Shown here: positions 25,244 through 33,266 of the stretch, one piece after another
How the letters are laid out: each line of letters opens with the position of its first letter
Numbering within the stretch: the stretch's first letter is position 1
Source: Streptomyces neyagawaensis
GTDB taxonomy: Bacteria > Actinomycetota > Actinomycetes > Streptomycetales > Streptomycetaceae
Assembly: GCF_023516595.1 (NCBI RefSeq)
Contig: NZ_JAMGBG010000032.1
Location: 62,001 to 126,000, forward strand
Direction: 5' to 3'
DNA length: 64,000 nt
Notes under the pieces: model-generated
What the model was told of the DNA's origin: nothing
Database searches by the model: none
Seen by the model: the letters and a program-made list of their open reading frames with translations, nothing else
Translations under genes and position numbers: made by a program

Positions 25244-26572
25244 TTACTTCGTTTCCGGGGCCTTGTCCGCCCCGTCGGCCCGGCCGGGCGCGTCCGCGTC
25301 CTTCGGCTCGCCCTCGCGGCCACCCTGATCCGCCTGACTCCCGGGGTCCGTCTGTTCCTCCTGGTCCGCCCGGCCCCGCCGGTCCGTCTCGTCCGAGGTG
25401 CCCGGCGCGGTCGGCTTCCCCGCCCCGTCCGGTTTCCCCGTGGCGGCCCCGGCCGGTACGCCCGCGTCGTCGGACTTCCGTCCGGCCTCGACCCCCGTGG
25501 ACCGCTCGGTCCCGTCCCGCTTCCCTGCGGAGTCCCCGGCCCGCTGCTTCCGGTCCTCGGCGTCGTCGGCGTCGCCGAGCCGGGCGGCGCAGTAGGCGGC
25601 GACCTTCTCCGTGCCGCCGGCCGCGTCGGCCAGCCGCCGCCAGGCGGTGGCGTCCAGGGCCCTGCCCCGCCCCTCGGCCTTCTGCTCGTACGCCCGGCAG
25701 TGGGCGTCGGTGTCCCGCGCGCTCGCGGGCCGGTCGCCGGTCGAGGAGCCGGCGCCCGGCGTTCCGGAGGGGCCGGGTATGGCGGGGGCGCTGTGCGAGG
25801 TCCCGGTACGGCCGTCCGCCTCCCCGCGCCGCGGTCCGGCGCCGTCGTCGCGGGTGGCGGAGCCGATCGCCGCGAAGGCGACACCGCCGAGGGTGAGGCT
25901 GGACAGCAGCACGGCCAGGGTGGTGCGAACGGAGAGCTGCACCCGGCGCCGCGGGTTGGGGCGCCAGTCGTCGCGCCGCCGGGTCCGCGCGGTCCGCGCC
26001 CCCTGCTCCCGCGCCGCCCGGAACGCCGCCACGGCCCGCGCCTCCCCCGCGCTGTCCACCTCGGCCCGGCCCCTCACGGCCACGGCGAGCAGGAGATCGA
26101 CGAAGGAAGCGTCGCCTGCGGGCAGGCCGACATCGGAGAGGCGGGCCCGGGTGAACCCGGCATGGGTGTTGTCGGAGGAGAGGCCGGGGTCGAGGCGACC
26201 GGCGCCGGTGCGGCCGACATCGGTGCCGTCGGTTTCGGTGCCGTCGGAGGAGAGGCCGGGGTCGAGGCGACCGGGGTCGAGGCGGCCCGTATCGGTGCGG
26301 CCGGAATCGGTGCGGCCGGAGGAGAGGCCAGGTTCCGGGCGGCCGGAGGAGAGGCCGGTATCGGTGCCGTCGTCGGAGGAGGGGTCGGTGGGCCCCTCGG
26401 GGGTGGGCGCCTGGGCGTCGTTCAGGGCGGGGCGGCCGTCCTGGCCTGCCTCGCCGTGTCGTCGTTCGCCCATGTCCGACTCCGCCCTGCCCGACGGCAT
26501 CGCGCGTCCTTCGCTGTCGCCGTGCCGCCCGTCGCTGCCGTGGCCGCGGCGGCTGGCGCCGCTGCCGTTCAT
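25244..26572 (-). CDS. Single-pass membrane partner (anti-sigma-like) of the ECF sigma factor, second module
   Basis: A 442-residue paralogue in layout of the protein at 22948-24183. A long disordered N-terminal part (residues 1-150) contains repeated units such as GRLDPGLSSD and GRTDSGRTDTGR. A short helical segment follows (DASFVDLLLAVAVRGRAEVD, AVAAFRAAREQG), then one membrane helix near residues 215-237 (TLAVLLSSLTLGGVAFAAIG). A linker, a small segment with two Cys (DAHCRAYEQK, VAAYCAARLGD) and a charged Asp/Gly/Lys-rich tail complete it. ATG at 26572 overlaps the sigma stop by 4 bp. The shared two-Cys segment in both partners suggests a common extracytoplasmic sensor fold. A function as anti-sigma factor is inferred. 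Confidence 0.6.
   Translation of the reverse strand: MNGSGASRRGHGSDGRHGDSEGRAMPSGRAESDMGERRHGEAGQDGRPALNDAQAPTPEGPTDPSSDDGTDTGLSSGRPEPGLSSGRTDSGRTDTGRLDPGRLDPGLSSDGTETDGTDVGRTGAGRLDPGLSSDNTHAGFTRARLSDVGLPAGDASFVDLLLAVAVRGRAEVDSAGEARAVAAFRAAREQGARTARTRRRDDWRPNPRRRVQLSVRTTLAVLLSSLTLGGVAFAAIGSATRDDGAGPRRGEADGRTGTSHSAPAIPGPSGTPGAGSSTGDRPASARDTDAHCRAYEQKAEGRGRALDATAWRRLADAAGGTEKVAAYCAARLGDADDAEDRKQRAGDSAGKRDGTERSTGVEAGRKSDDAGVPAGAATGKPDGAGKPTAPGTSDETDRRGRADQEEQTDPGSQADQGGREGEPKDADAPGRADGADKAPETK
26180..26395. repeat. Internal coding repeats in the second sigma-partner gene
   Basis: Repeated GAGAGGCCGGGGTCGAGGCG-type and GTATCGGTGCGGCCGGAATC-type segments encode the reiterated peptide units GRLDPGLSSD and GRTDSGRTDTG. 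In-frame repeats of this kind expand and contract by slippage, so the length of the disordered N-terminal region probably varies between strains. Confidence 0.6.
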
Positions 26573-27186
26573 CTCGACTCCCCCAGCGTCCTGGCGCCGT
26601 CTTCCGTCACACCCTCCGCGCGGAGCAGCTGGGCCAGCCGCTTCAGCCCCCGGTGCGTGGCGGTGCGCACCGCGCCGGGGCGTTTGCCGAGGACACGGGC
26701 CGCGGCGGGGCCGTCGAGGCCGACGACCACCCGCAGCAGCACGGCCTCCGCCTGGTCACGGGGCAGCCGGGCGACGAGCGCGAGGGCCTGCGCGGTGGAG
26801 AGCGACTCCAGCGCCTGGTCATGGGTGTCATGGACGCCGGGCAGCTCCAGCAGGTCGTTCTCCAGGGCGGTCCCCCGGGGCCTTACCTTCAGGCGCCGCA
26901 GATGGTCGAGGGCGCGGTGCCGGGCGATGGTCGCGGTCCAGCCGCGGAACCCGGCTCCGTCGCCCTTGAACCGCCCGAGGTCCCGCGCGATCTCCAGCCA
27001 GGCGTCCGAGGCGACGTCCTCCGCGTCGTCCCCGACGATGCCGCGCAGGTACCCGAGCAGCCCCGGCTGCACCAGCCGGTACGCCACCGCGAACGCGGCC
27101 TCGTCGCCCTCCTGTGCCCGCGCGACGGCCACGCCCAGTTCCCCGTCGAACGCCTGCACGCGGCGAGGTTCGCCTCCCTGGCCCAA
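26569..27186 (-). CDS. ECF RNA polymerase sigma factor, second module
   Basis: A 205-residue group 4 sigma factor. Region 2: DEAAFAVAYRLVQPGLLGYL, DAEDVASDAWLEIARDLGRF, FRGWTATIARHRALDHLRRL. Region 4: LPRDQAEAVLLRVVVGLDGP, ARVLGKRPGAVRTATHRGLK. The start is uncertain: TTG at 27186 has AGGA 6 nt upstream, while GTG at 27159 is the next in-frame candidate. ATGA overlap with its membrane partner. It diverges from the secreted PGRP-like gene across about 275 bp. Paralogous to 24183-24869. Confidence 0.92.
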   Translation of the reverse strand: MGQGGEPRRVQAFDGELGVAVARAQEGDEAAFAVAYRLVQPGLLGYLRGIVGDDAEDVASDAWLEIARDLGRFKGDGAGFRGWTATIARHRALDHLRRLKVRPRGTALENDLLELPGVHDTHDQALESLSTAQALALVARLPRDQAEAVLLRVVVGLDGPAAARVLGKRPGAVRTATHRGLKRLAQLLRAEGVTEDGARTLGESR

Positions 27187-27462
27187 GAGCTGTCCTAGTC
27201 AGTACGACATCGCGGTCCCGGGCCCCGCCCCGATCCCCCTCGGGATCGTCACCGGGCCCCACGGTCATCTGCGTCGCGCCCCGCGGAAGTGTCACAGAGT
27301 CCCGGACGGACCCGCCGGAGATCACCCATAAGGGGGACGCGTGGCCGTTCGCATGACTTGGATCACACGCGTGCCGCCCGATGGTGATGTTCGCGGCGGC
27401 TTGTGCTCTGAATAGAAGGCCACCCTTGTGTCGGGTGGTGTCTTCGCGATGTTCGTGTAGGG

Positions 27463-30030
27463 GTGGGGCATTTGATTCGCCGTAGGAGCCATGCGTACCG
27501 GCCGATGAGTGCGAAGCGAAGGGCATGGCTGACGCTCGGCGCCGCCGTCGCGGGCGGCGCGAGCGTGGTGTCGTACGCAGTCGTCGGCCCCCAGGACGGG
27601 ACGGCCGGCACGATCAGCGCGTCCGCCGCCGGGGCCCAACGCCCCGCCGAGGTGCACGACGTGGCGCTCACGTCCGCCGCCGACGGGCGCCCGGCCCTGG
27701 CCCGCACCCGCACCTCTCCCTTCTCCCTCCTCGGCGTCTCCTGGACCGATGCCGAGGCCCGGCTGGACGGCACGGCCCAGGTGCGCACCCGTGACGCCGC
27801 GACCGGCCGGTGGAGCGCCTGGCGCGCCCTGCGCCCCTCCGCCGCCCTGCCCGGCGGCACCCGCGGCGCCTCCGAGCCGCTGTGGGTCGGCCCCAGTGAC
27901 GGCGTCGAGGCCCGGGTCGTCACGGCCGGCGGATCACGGGCGCGGCTCCCGGAGGGGCTGCAGGTCGACCTCGTCGACCCGGGGACGACGGACGGCGCGG
28001 CCCGGCACACCGCCGCGACGGCCGGTACGCGGGACACGGCGGGCGCCACCGGCATGCGCAACGCGGCGTTCGTCACCGACGATCCGCCGGTCGCCGTCAC
28101 CTCCACCGCCACCCGGCCCCCGATCGTCAGCCGGGCCCGGTGGGGCGCGAACGAGGCGACGGTCACCGGGGCGCCGCAGTACAACGACAAGGTCAGCGCG
28201 GTGTTCGTGCACCACACGGGCGGCAGCGACGCCTACAGCTGCGCCGAGTCCCCGGCGCTGATCCGCGCGCTCATGGCGTACGACACCGAGACGGCCGGTC
28301 TCGGCGACCTCCGGTACAACTTCGTCGTCGACAAGTGCGGCCGGATCCACGAGGGCCGCAAGGGCGGCGCCGACCTGCCCGTACGTGGCGCGCACACCCC
28401 GGGCTTCGACCGCGCCTCGACGGGCGTCGCGGTCCTCGGCGACTACGACGGCGCCACGCCGACCCGGGCCGCCGTGGAGTCCGTGGCCCGGCTCGCGGCC
28501 TGGAAGCTCGGCCAGTACGGCGGCGACCCGAACGGCACGGTCACGCTGACCGCGTCCGAGGACAGCGGCACGTACGGGCAGGACGAGCCGGCCGAACTGC
28601 CGGTGATCTCCGGAGGCAAGGACGCGGCGTCGACCGCCTCCCCCGGCGCGAACCTGTACGCCGAGCTCCCCGAGATCCGCCGCTATGCCGCCTCCCCCGC
28701 CCGCAACTCCGCGATCCCGACCGCCGACTACACGGGCGACGGAGTCAGCGACCTCGTCGCCGCGACCCCGGGGACCGGCAGCGGTGTGCTCACCCTCGTG
28801 CCGGGCGGGACCGGCGGCCCGGTCTCCTCCGCCAGGCTCCGCCTGGACCAGGCGAGCGCGGGCGTCCCCGGCGCCGCCGAGTCCGGCGACCAGTGGGGCT
28901 CGGCCACCGCGTGGGGCGACATCAACGGCGACGGGTACGCGGACCTGGCGATCGGCGCGCCCGGCGAGGACGACACCACCGGGCACGCGGACCGCGGCGC
29001 GGTGACGATCCTCTACGGGCCCTCCTTCACCTCCGACGCCGACACGATGGCCCTCGGCGACGACTACGAGCCGAAGGGCGCGCGGTTCGGCGCGACCGTC
29101 GCGGTCGGTGACTTCAACGCCGACGGCAGGGCGGACGTGTTCACCGCCGCCACCGGCACGGGCGGCAACTGGGCGGCCCGGTTCAACGACGGCCACGAGG
29201 TCGCCGGTGATCTCACCACGGCGACGGGCCCGTTGGCGTACGCGGACGCCGCGAGCGGCGACTTCAACCGTGACGGGTACGCCGACGTGGCCCTCAACTA
29301 CCGGGACGCGTCCGGGATCGGCAAGGTGACCTGGTTCAAGGGCTCCCGGTCGCTGGGGCTCACCAAGGTGGCGACGCTGACGGTGAAGGGCGGCCGTGCC
29401 GTCGCCACGGGCGACGTCGACGGCAACGGCTACGACGACATCGTGGTGGGCCAGCCGTACACGGGTGAGTCGGGCGGCGACGCGGGCGGCCAGATCACCA
29501 TGGTCGCCGGCTCGGCCACGGGCCCCACCACGACCGGCGTGCGGACCGTCCACCAGGGCACGGCGAACGTGGAGGGCGCGTCGGAGACGTCCGACGCGTT
29601 CGGGGCGTCGGTGTCCGTCGGGGACGTGGACGCGGACGGCTACGCGGACGTCCTCACCGGCGCGCCCAACGAGGACATCACCCGTGCCGGGACGAACCGG
29701 GCGAACGCGGGCTCGGTGTGGCTGCTGAAGGGCACGGCCTCGGGGCCGACCGGCACCGGCTCCCTCGCCCTCTCCCAGGACTCGCCCGACGTCGCCGGTT
29801 CCACGGAGAAGGACGACAAGCTGGGCTCCGCCGTCTCCCTGACGGACGTCACGGGCGACGGACACGCCGACCTGCTCATCGGGGCGGAGGGCGAGGACGC
29901 GGGCACCGGCACGATCCTGTACGTGCCGTCACCGGGAGGCACACCGACGACGACGAGGTCGACGTACTACGGCATGACGCAACTGGGCACGGCCGCGGGG
30001 GCACGACTCGGGCAGAGCCTGACGCCGTGA
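27463..30030 (+). CDS. Secreted PGRP/amidase-like protein with FG-GAP propeller, predicted zinc-site deficient
   Basis: An 855-residue secreted protein: an Arg-rich signal region (start at GTG 27463 or ATG 27505) and an N-terminal beta-rich region to residue 210. A peptidoglycan recognition (amidase_2-like) domain covers about residues 222-410, and six to seven FG-GAP/VCBS repeats run to the end (for example DINGDGYADLAIGAPGEDD). The PGRP domain keeps VHHTGG (His at 250-251) and RYNFVVDKCGRIHEGR with the catalytic-type Tyr. Active amidases have GHRDxxSTxCPG; here the aligned residues 384-395 read GGKDAASTASPG. The second His is Gly385 and the zinc Cys is Ser393. Two of three zinc ligands are therefore lost, and the protein probably binds muropeptides without cleaving them. 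Divergent from the sigma module. Confidence 0.9.
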   Translation: MGHLIRRRSHAYRPMSAKRRAWLTLGAAVAGGASVVSYAVVGPQDGTAGTISASAAGAQRPAEVHDVALTSAADGRPALARTRTSPFSLLGVSWTDAEARLDGTAQVRTRDAATGRWSAWRALRPSAALPGGTRGASEPLWVGPSDGVEARVVTAGGSRARLPEGLQVDLVDPGTTDGAARHTAATAGTRDTAGATGMRNAAFVTDDPPVAVTSTATRPPIVSRARWGANEATVTGAPQYNDKVSAVFVHHTGGSDAYSCAESPALIRALMAYDTETAGLGDLRYNFVVDKCGRIHEGRKGGADLPVRGAHTPGFDRASTGVAVLGDYDGATPTRAAVESVARLAAWKLGQYGGDPNGTVTLTASEDSGTYGQDEPAELPVISGGKDAASTASPGANLYAELPEIRRYAASPARNSAIPTADYTGDGVSDLVAATPGTGSGVLTLVPGGTGGPVSSARLRLDQASAGVPGAAESGDQWGSATAWGDINGDGYADLAIGAPGEDDTTGHADRGAVTILYGPSFTSDADTMALGDDYEPKGARFGATVAVGDFNADGRADVFTAATGTGGNWAARFNDGHEVAGDLTTATGPLAYADAASGDFNRDGYADVALNYRDASGIGKVTWFKGSRSLGLTKVATLTVKGGRAVATGDVDGNGYDDIVVGQPYTGESGGDAGGQITMVAGSATGPTTTGVRTVHQGTANVEGASETSDAFGASVSVGDVDADGYADVLTGAPNEDITRAGTNRANAGSVWLLKGTASGPTGTGSLALSQDSPDVAGSTEKDDKLGSAVSLTDVTGDGHADLLIGAEGEDAGTGTILYVPSPGGTPTTTRSTYYGMTQLGTAAGARLGQSLTP

Positions 30031-30094
30031 CGGGTGGCTGGGGCGCCTAATTGCTCGGGACGGGGGGTTCGTTGGCGGGTGCGGGTGGTGTGTG

Positions 30095-30230
30095 GTTTCT
30101 CGCGCAGTTCCCCGCGCCCCGGAAGGGAACGGGCCTGCGGCCCGCCCTTCATGAAAAGCACGGGGCGCAGCCCCGGTCGCTTTTCAGGGGCGCGGGGAAC
30201 TGCGCGACCAGCCCCCACCCACCCGCACCC
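30095..30230. repeat. Long inverted-repeat element between convergent genes
   Basis: The sequence CGCGCAGTTCCCCGCGCCCC (30101-30120) is repeated in inverted orientation as GGGGCGCGGGGAACTGCGCG (30188-30207). Between the arms are two further inverted pairs: GGGCCTGCGGCCC, and GAAAAGCACGGGGCGCAGCCCCG-type sequence ending in CTTTTC. It can fold into one large hairpin and probably terminates transcription from both sides. A sibling element, with the inner parts in the opposite order, lies at 58331-58480. Confidence 0.75.
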
Positions 30231-30272
30231 GCCGAACAACCAGCGCGCCCCCGAGCTATTGGGCGCCCGGCC

Positions 30273-30710
30273 TCACACGCATCGCATCGCGTCACGGCAC
30301 AGCAACCGCAGCGACCCCTCCCCCTCGTAGCAGCGGCGGGCCTCCTCGAAGGGGTCCCAGTAGCTGCCGTCCCACGTGCGGACCCAGTGGCCGCCCGCCT
30401 CCTCGACCCACTCACCGCCGGCCCACCGCACGACGACCTCGCCGCCGTACGCGCCGAACCCCCGCAGGACGCCCTGGACGGCGGCGTAGGGCGCGCCCTC
30501 CTGCCGTATCTCCTCGATCATCCGGTCCACTCGCCACAGGCTCTGCGCCGAGTAGTCGAGACGCACCCGCGCCCCTTCCCGCATGACCGCCACCGCGTCG
30601 GCCGCCCATCGGAGCGGCTTGGCCGCGCTCGGCGGACGTCGCGCGGGCCCGGCGCTCTCACCGAACGACCTGACCGACCTGACCGAACCGAATGTCTGCT
30701 GTGCGCTCAC
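30273..30710 (-). CDS. Small unknown protein
   Basis: About 145 residues; no family recognised. The C-terminal 100 residues look like a compact mixed alpha/beta fold (VDRMIEEIRQEGAPYAAVQG, VVVRWAGGEWVEEAGGHWVR, WDPFEEARRCYEGEGSLRLL). The N-terminus is uncertain: GTG at 30710 is used here, and the frame is open to 30770. It is first in a run of short minus-strand genes of unknown function (30273-33051). No signal peptide or membrane segment. Confidence 0.6.
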   Translation of the reverse strand: MSAQQTFGSVRSVRSFGESAGPARRPPSAAKPLRWAADAVAVMREGARVRLDYSAQSLWRVDRMIEEIRQEGAPYAAVQGVLRGFGAYGGEVVVRWAGGEWVEEAGGHWVRTWDGSYWDPFEEARRCYEGEGSLRLLCRDAMRCV

Positions 30711-30887
30711 ACCCGTACAAGCGCTCGTCCCACGCCTCGCGTCACACGATTCGGGCCCCTTCGGCGACACCGGCGCAGGACCCCCACACCCGCCCCCAGG
30801 ACACCCACAGAACCCGCTCGGAAAGCCCGGTTTACGGGCTGTGCGGCCGTGCCCCCGCCCCCCGGCCCCCTCTGCGGTTCGGCACCC

Positions 30888-31460
30888 TCAGCCGCGTACC
30901 CCGCGCGCCCGCCGCGACACGACCGCGCGCAGGACGCGCCGTCCCTCCGTGGAGACGTCGAGCGCCTGCCGGACCGCTCCCGCGCCGTGCCCGGCGATCA
31001 GCTCCAGGACGGCGACCTGGCGCCGGAGTTCGGCGGCGACGAGATGTGACGCGCCGTCGGTGCGTCCCTCCCGGCACGCGTCAACGGCCTCCGCTCCCCC
31101 GCGGTCCAGCGGATCGAGCAGTTGATGGATGCGGAGCGCGGCGACGGAGCACACCTCCGCCCACTCGCGCAGCCCCGCGCCGGACCGTTCGTCGGGCACC
31201 GCGTCGAGCATCCGACGGGCGAGCCCGAAGACGTCCTCACCCTCGTCGGCGCCGTCGGGTGCGGTGCCGGCCTCCAGTTCACCGCGTATCTTCGCTATGC
31301 GTTCGCCCCAGCCGTCCCCGTCGTCCACCAGTCCCGCCCACAGCGGGCGCAGGACCTCGTCGTCCCCGCCGAGAAGCGGTACGCAACGGTCCAAACAAGC
31401 CAGTCCGCTTGCTGCCAGACCGCGTTCGTCGGCCTGGGCGATCAGCTCCACCAGGCTCAT
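30888..31460 (-). CDS. Unknown protein, helical
   Basis: 190 residues, not recognised. ATG at 31460 is preceded by GGGAGG at 5 nt, a strong ribosome site that decides the start. The sequence is almost all predicted helix (MSLVELIAQADERGLAASGL, GWGERIAKIRGELEAG, RRMLDAVPDE, LREWAEVCSVAALRIHQLLD) with a basic C-terminus (SRRARGVRG). The ANK-like start and the lack of a signal suggest a cytoplasmic protein. Codon usage is typical of the genome. Confidence 0.7.
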   Translation of the reverse strand: MSLVELIAQADERGLAASGLACLDRCVPLLGGDDEVLRPLWAGLVDDGDGWGERIAKIRGELEAGTAPDGADEGEDVFGLARRMLDAVPDERSGAGLREWAEVCSVAALRIHQLLDPLDRGGAEAVDACREGRTDGASHLVAAELRRQVAVLELIAGHGAGAVRQALDVSTEGRRVLRAVVSRRARGVRG

Positions 31461-31587
31461 CACGCCTCCCTCGATCCTGCTCGTCCTCGCTCGACAGGGC
31501 TCCGCATCCCAGAACTTCCCGGCGTTCCCCCAATGCCCGTTAACGGAGCCCACACTTCCCCTTACTGCGTGCAACGGCCCGGGAGTG

Positions 31588-32133
31588 TCACAGCGGGACG
31601 ACCCCGAGTCGGTCGAGCAACCGGAAGAGGATATTTTCAGCCAGAGGGTCCACCGGTCCAGGCTCCGAGGCCAGTACGTCGGCCAGGGCCTCCTCCGCGG
31701 CGACCCGTCCCGCCTCCGCCGCCCAGGCCACGGCCCGCTCGGCGGCGTCACGCGGTTCGAGGAAGTAGTCGTCGACGGTGAGCCCTTGGCCGCCGTCCCC
31801 GAGGTAGTCGGCCATGGCGGTCCGCGCCAGACAGGTCGTCCATGCCCCGCTCTCCGGCGCGGCGGCCTCCACCACGACGCAGTCGCTGTCCATGACGTAG
31901 CCGAACAGCGCGGGCGAACCCGTCTCCCGCGCCAGCCTGTTCATGTTCCCGACGTCACCGTCACCGCCGTCGCCCGCCGCACCGTCGCCGTCGATGCCTC
32001 TCGGGCAGGCCCAGACCTGCCACCCGTCGGCCGCCGCGGTGCGCAGTGTCATCCCCCGCGCCCCGGCGAGCGCGTCCAGCTCGGCGAGCGGCCGCTCGCT
32101 GCGGGCCACGACGTAGTAACCCCAATACCCCAT
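31588..32133 (-). CDS. Unknown protein beginning MGYWGYYVV
   Basis: 181 residues, not assigned. I chose ATG at 32133 because MGYWGYYVVARSERPLAEL reads like a domain start seen in Streptomyces hypothetical proteins; the frame stays open to 32190. Later segments are LFGYVMDSDCVVVEAAAPES, AWTTCLARTAMADYL and an acidic C-terminal helix. No membrane segment or signal. Its neighbours are also unknown proteins on the same strand with gaps of 80-130 bp, so operon membership is unclear. Confidence 0.65.
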   Translation of the reverse strand: MGYWGYYVVARSERPLAELDALAGARGMTLRTAAADGWQVWACPRGIDGDGAAGDGGDGDVGNMNRLARETGSPALFGYVMDSDCVVVEAAAPESGAWTTCLARTAMADYLGDGGQGLTVDDYFLEPRDAAERAVAWAAEAGRVAAEEALADVLASEPGPVDPLAENILFRLLDRLGVVPL

Positions 32134-32217
32134 GTCGGGAATACACCACAGCCGCACGGCGGTCCGCCCCCGGAATCGGGCAATCCGCACAATGACCCGA
32201 AGCCGGCCTCGCGTCGG

Positions 32218-33051
32218 TCAGGCCGTCGCCGGCTCCGGCTCCGGTGCGCCCGGTCCGCTGCGGGCCTTGTCGTCCTGCATGCGGGTGAGCGTGAGGACGA
32301 AGAGGATGGCGAGTCCGGCGGTCAGGATCTCGAAGCCGTCGGCGAACAGCACCATCTGCGTGGCCGAGTGGAGCTCGTCCGCCGTCTCGGCCCGCGCGTA
32401 GGCCCGGGTGCCGGCCTGGCTGACGCCGTTGCCGATCAGCCAGAACGTCCACCAGGCATTGACGAGCCCATGCGACCGGGGCTTCGCCCAGGGACTGCTC
32501 GCGTCCCACGCGTCGATCGCGATCCGGCGCGGGAACCAGAGGTTCACGACGGGCACGAACCACCCGCCGATCGCCCAGCCCCGCTTCTTGCTGTGGCCGA
32601 ACGGCTCGAACACCTCGGCGTTGACGCGCACCCGGTGGAACCAGACGAGGAACACGACCACGGTGGCGAGGAAGGCGACCGACTGGGCCGAACCGGTCAT
32701 GGCGTACAGCCGGTCGGCCCGGTCCGCGTCGGCCTCGATCGCCGACCCGTACGCGCCGTCCGCCATCCGGCCGAGGACGTCGAGCATCGTGACGTCCGCC
32801 CACACGGCGACCAGGTCCGTGAGGGCGACCACGCCGAGCAGGATCGCCACGGCCCGCCCGAGGCCCACCGGCGACCGCAGCGAGGACGCCGGTGCCCCCG
32901 GACCGAACGGCGGGGCACCGCCGGCCTGCGGGAGCGGCGGTGCCAGCGGCAGGCTCGGGCCCACGTCCGGGTGCAGGTCCTCGGCCTCGCAGGCCCGGCA
33001 GAGTTCTCCGCCCGGTGCCGCGTCGAACTGCCGACAGCGTGTACAGGTCAT
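32218..33051 (-). CDS. DUF4328 membrane protein with N-terminal zinc-ribbon-like Cys pairs
   Basis: 277 residues. The first 25 residues carry two Cys pairs (MTCTRCRQFD and ELCRACEAED), like a small zinc ribbon. A Pro-rich linker follows, then four membrane helices. The DUF4328 core is visible in FLVWFHRVRVNAEVFEPFGH, SKKRGWAIGGWFVPVVNLWF and the later WWTFWLIGN. ATG at 33051. The function of DUF4328 is unknown; members are common in streptomycetes. Confidence 0.85.
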   Translation of the reverse strand: MTCTRCRQFDAAPGGELCRACEAEDLHPDVGPSLPLAPPLPQAGGAPPFGPGAPASSLRSPVGLGRAVAILLGVVALTDLVAVWADVTMLDVLGRMADGAYGSAIEADADRADRLYAMTGSAQSVAFLATVVVFLVWFHRVRVNAEVFEPFGHSKKRGWAIGGWFVPVVNLWFPRRIAIDAWDASSPWAKPRSHGLVNAWWTFWLIGNGVSQAGTRAYARAETADELHSATQMVLFADGFEILTAGLAILFVLTLTRMQDDKARSGPGAPEPEPATA

Positions 33052-33266
33052 GCCAAAGCCCCCCGTGCGACCGCGCCCCCGGGACGCGGAAGAAAGCGAA
33101 TGCGGTGAAGGAGCCGAGCGCGGTCCTCCCCAGACCCTCACGCTCGGCGATCAGAACACGCGGAACATACGGTTCACCGGCCCCGCCCGTCCACCCCTTT
33201 CCCACCCCGGTGCGCCCAGCTCCCGCACCGGCGCGGCCCGCCCGCTCGGCTCCCGCCCCGGTGCGC

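Noticed and set aside
22957..27331. Long plus-strand open frames opposite the sigma modules
   Set aside because: Repetitive Arg/Ala/Pro translation without domains, antisense to well-defined sigma factors and their coupled partners.
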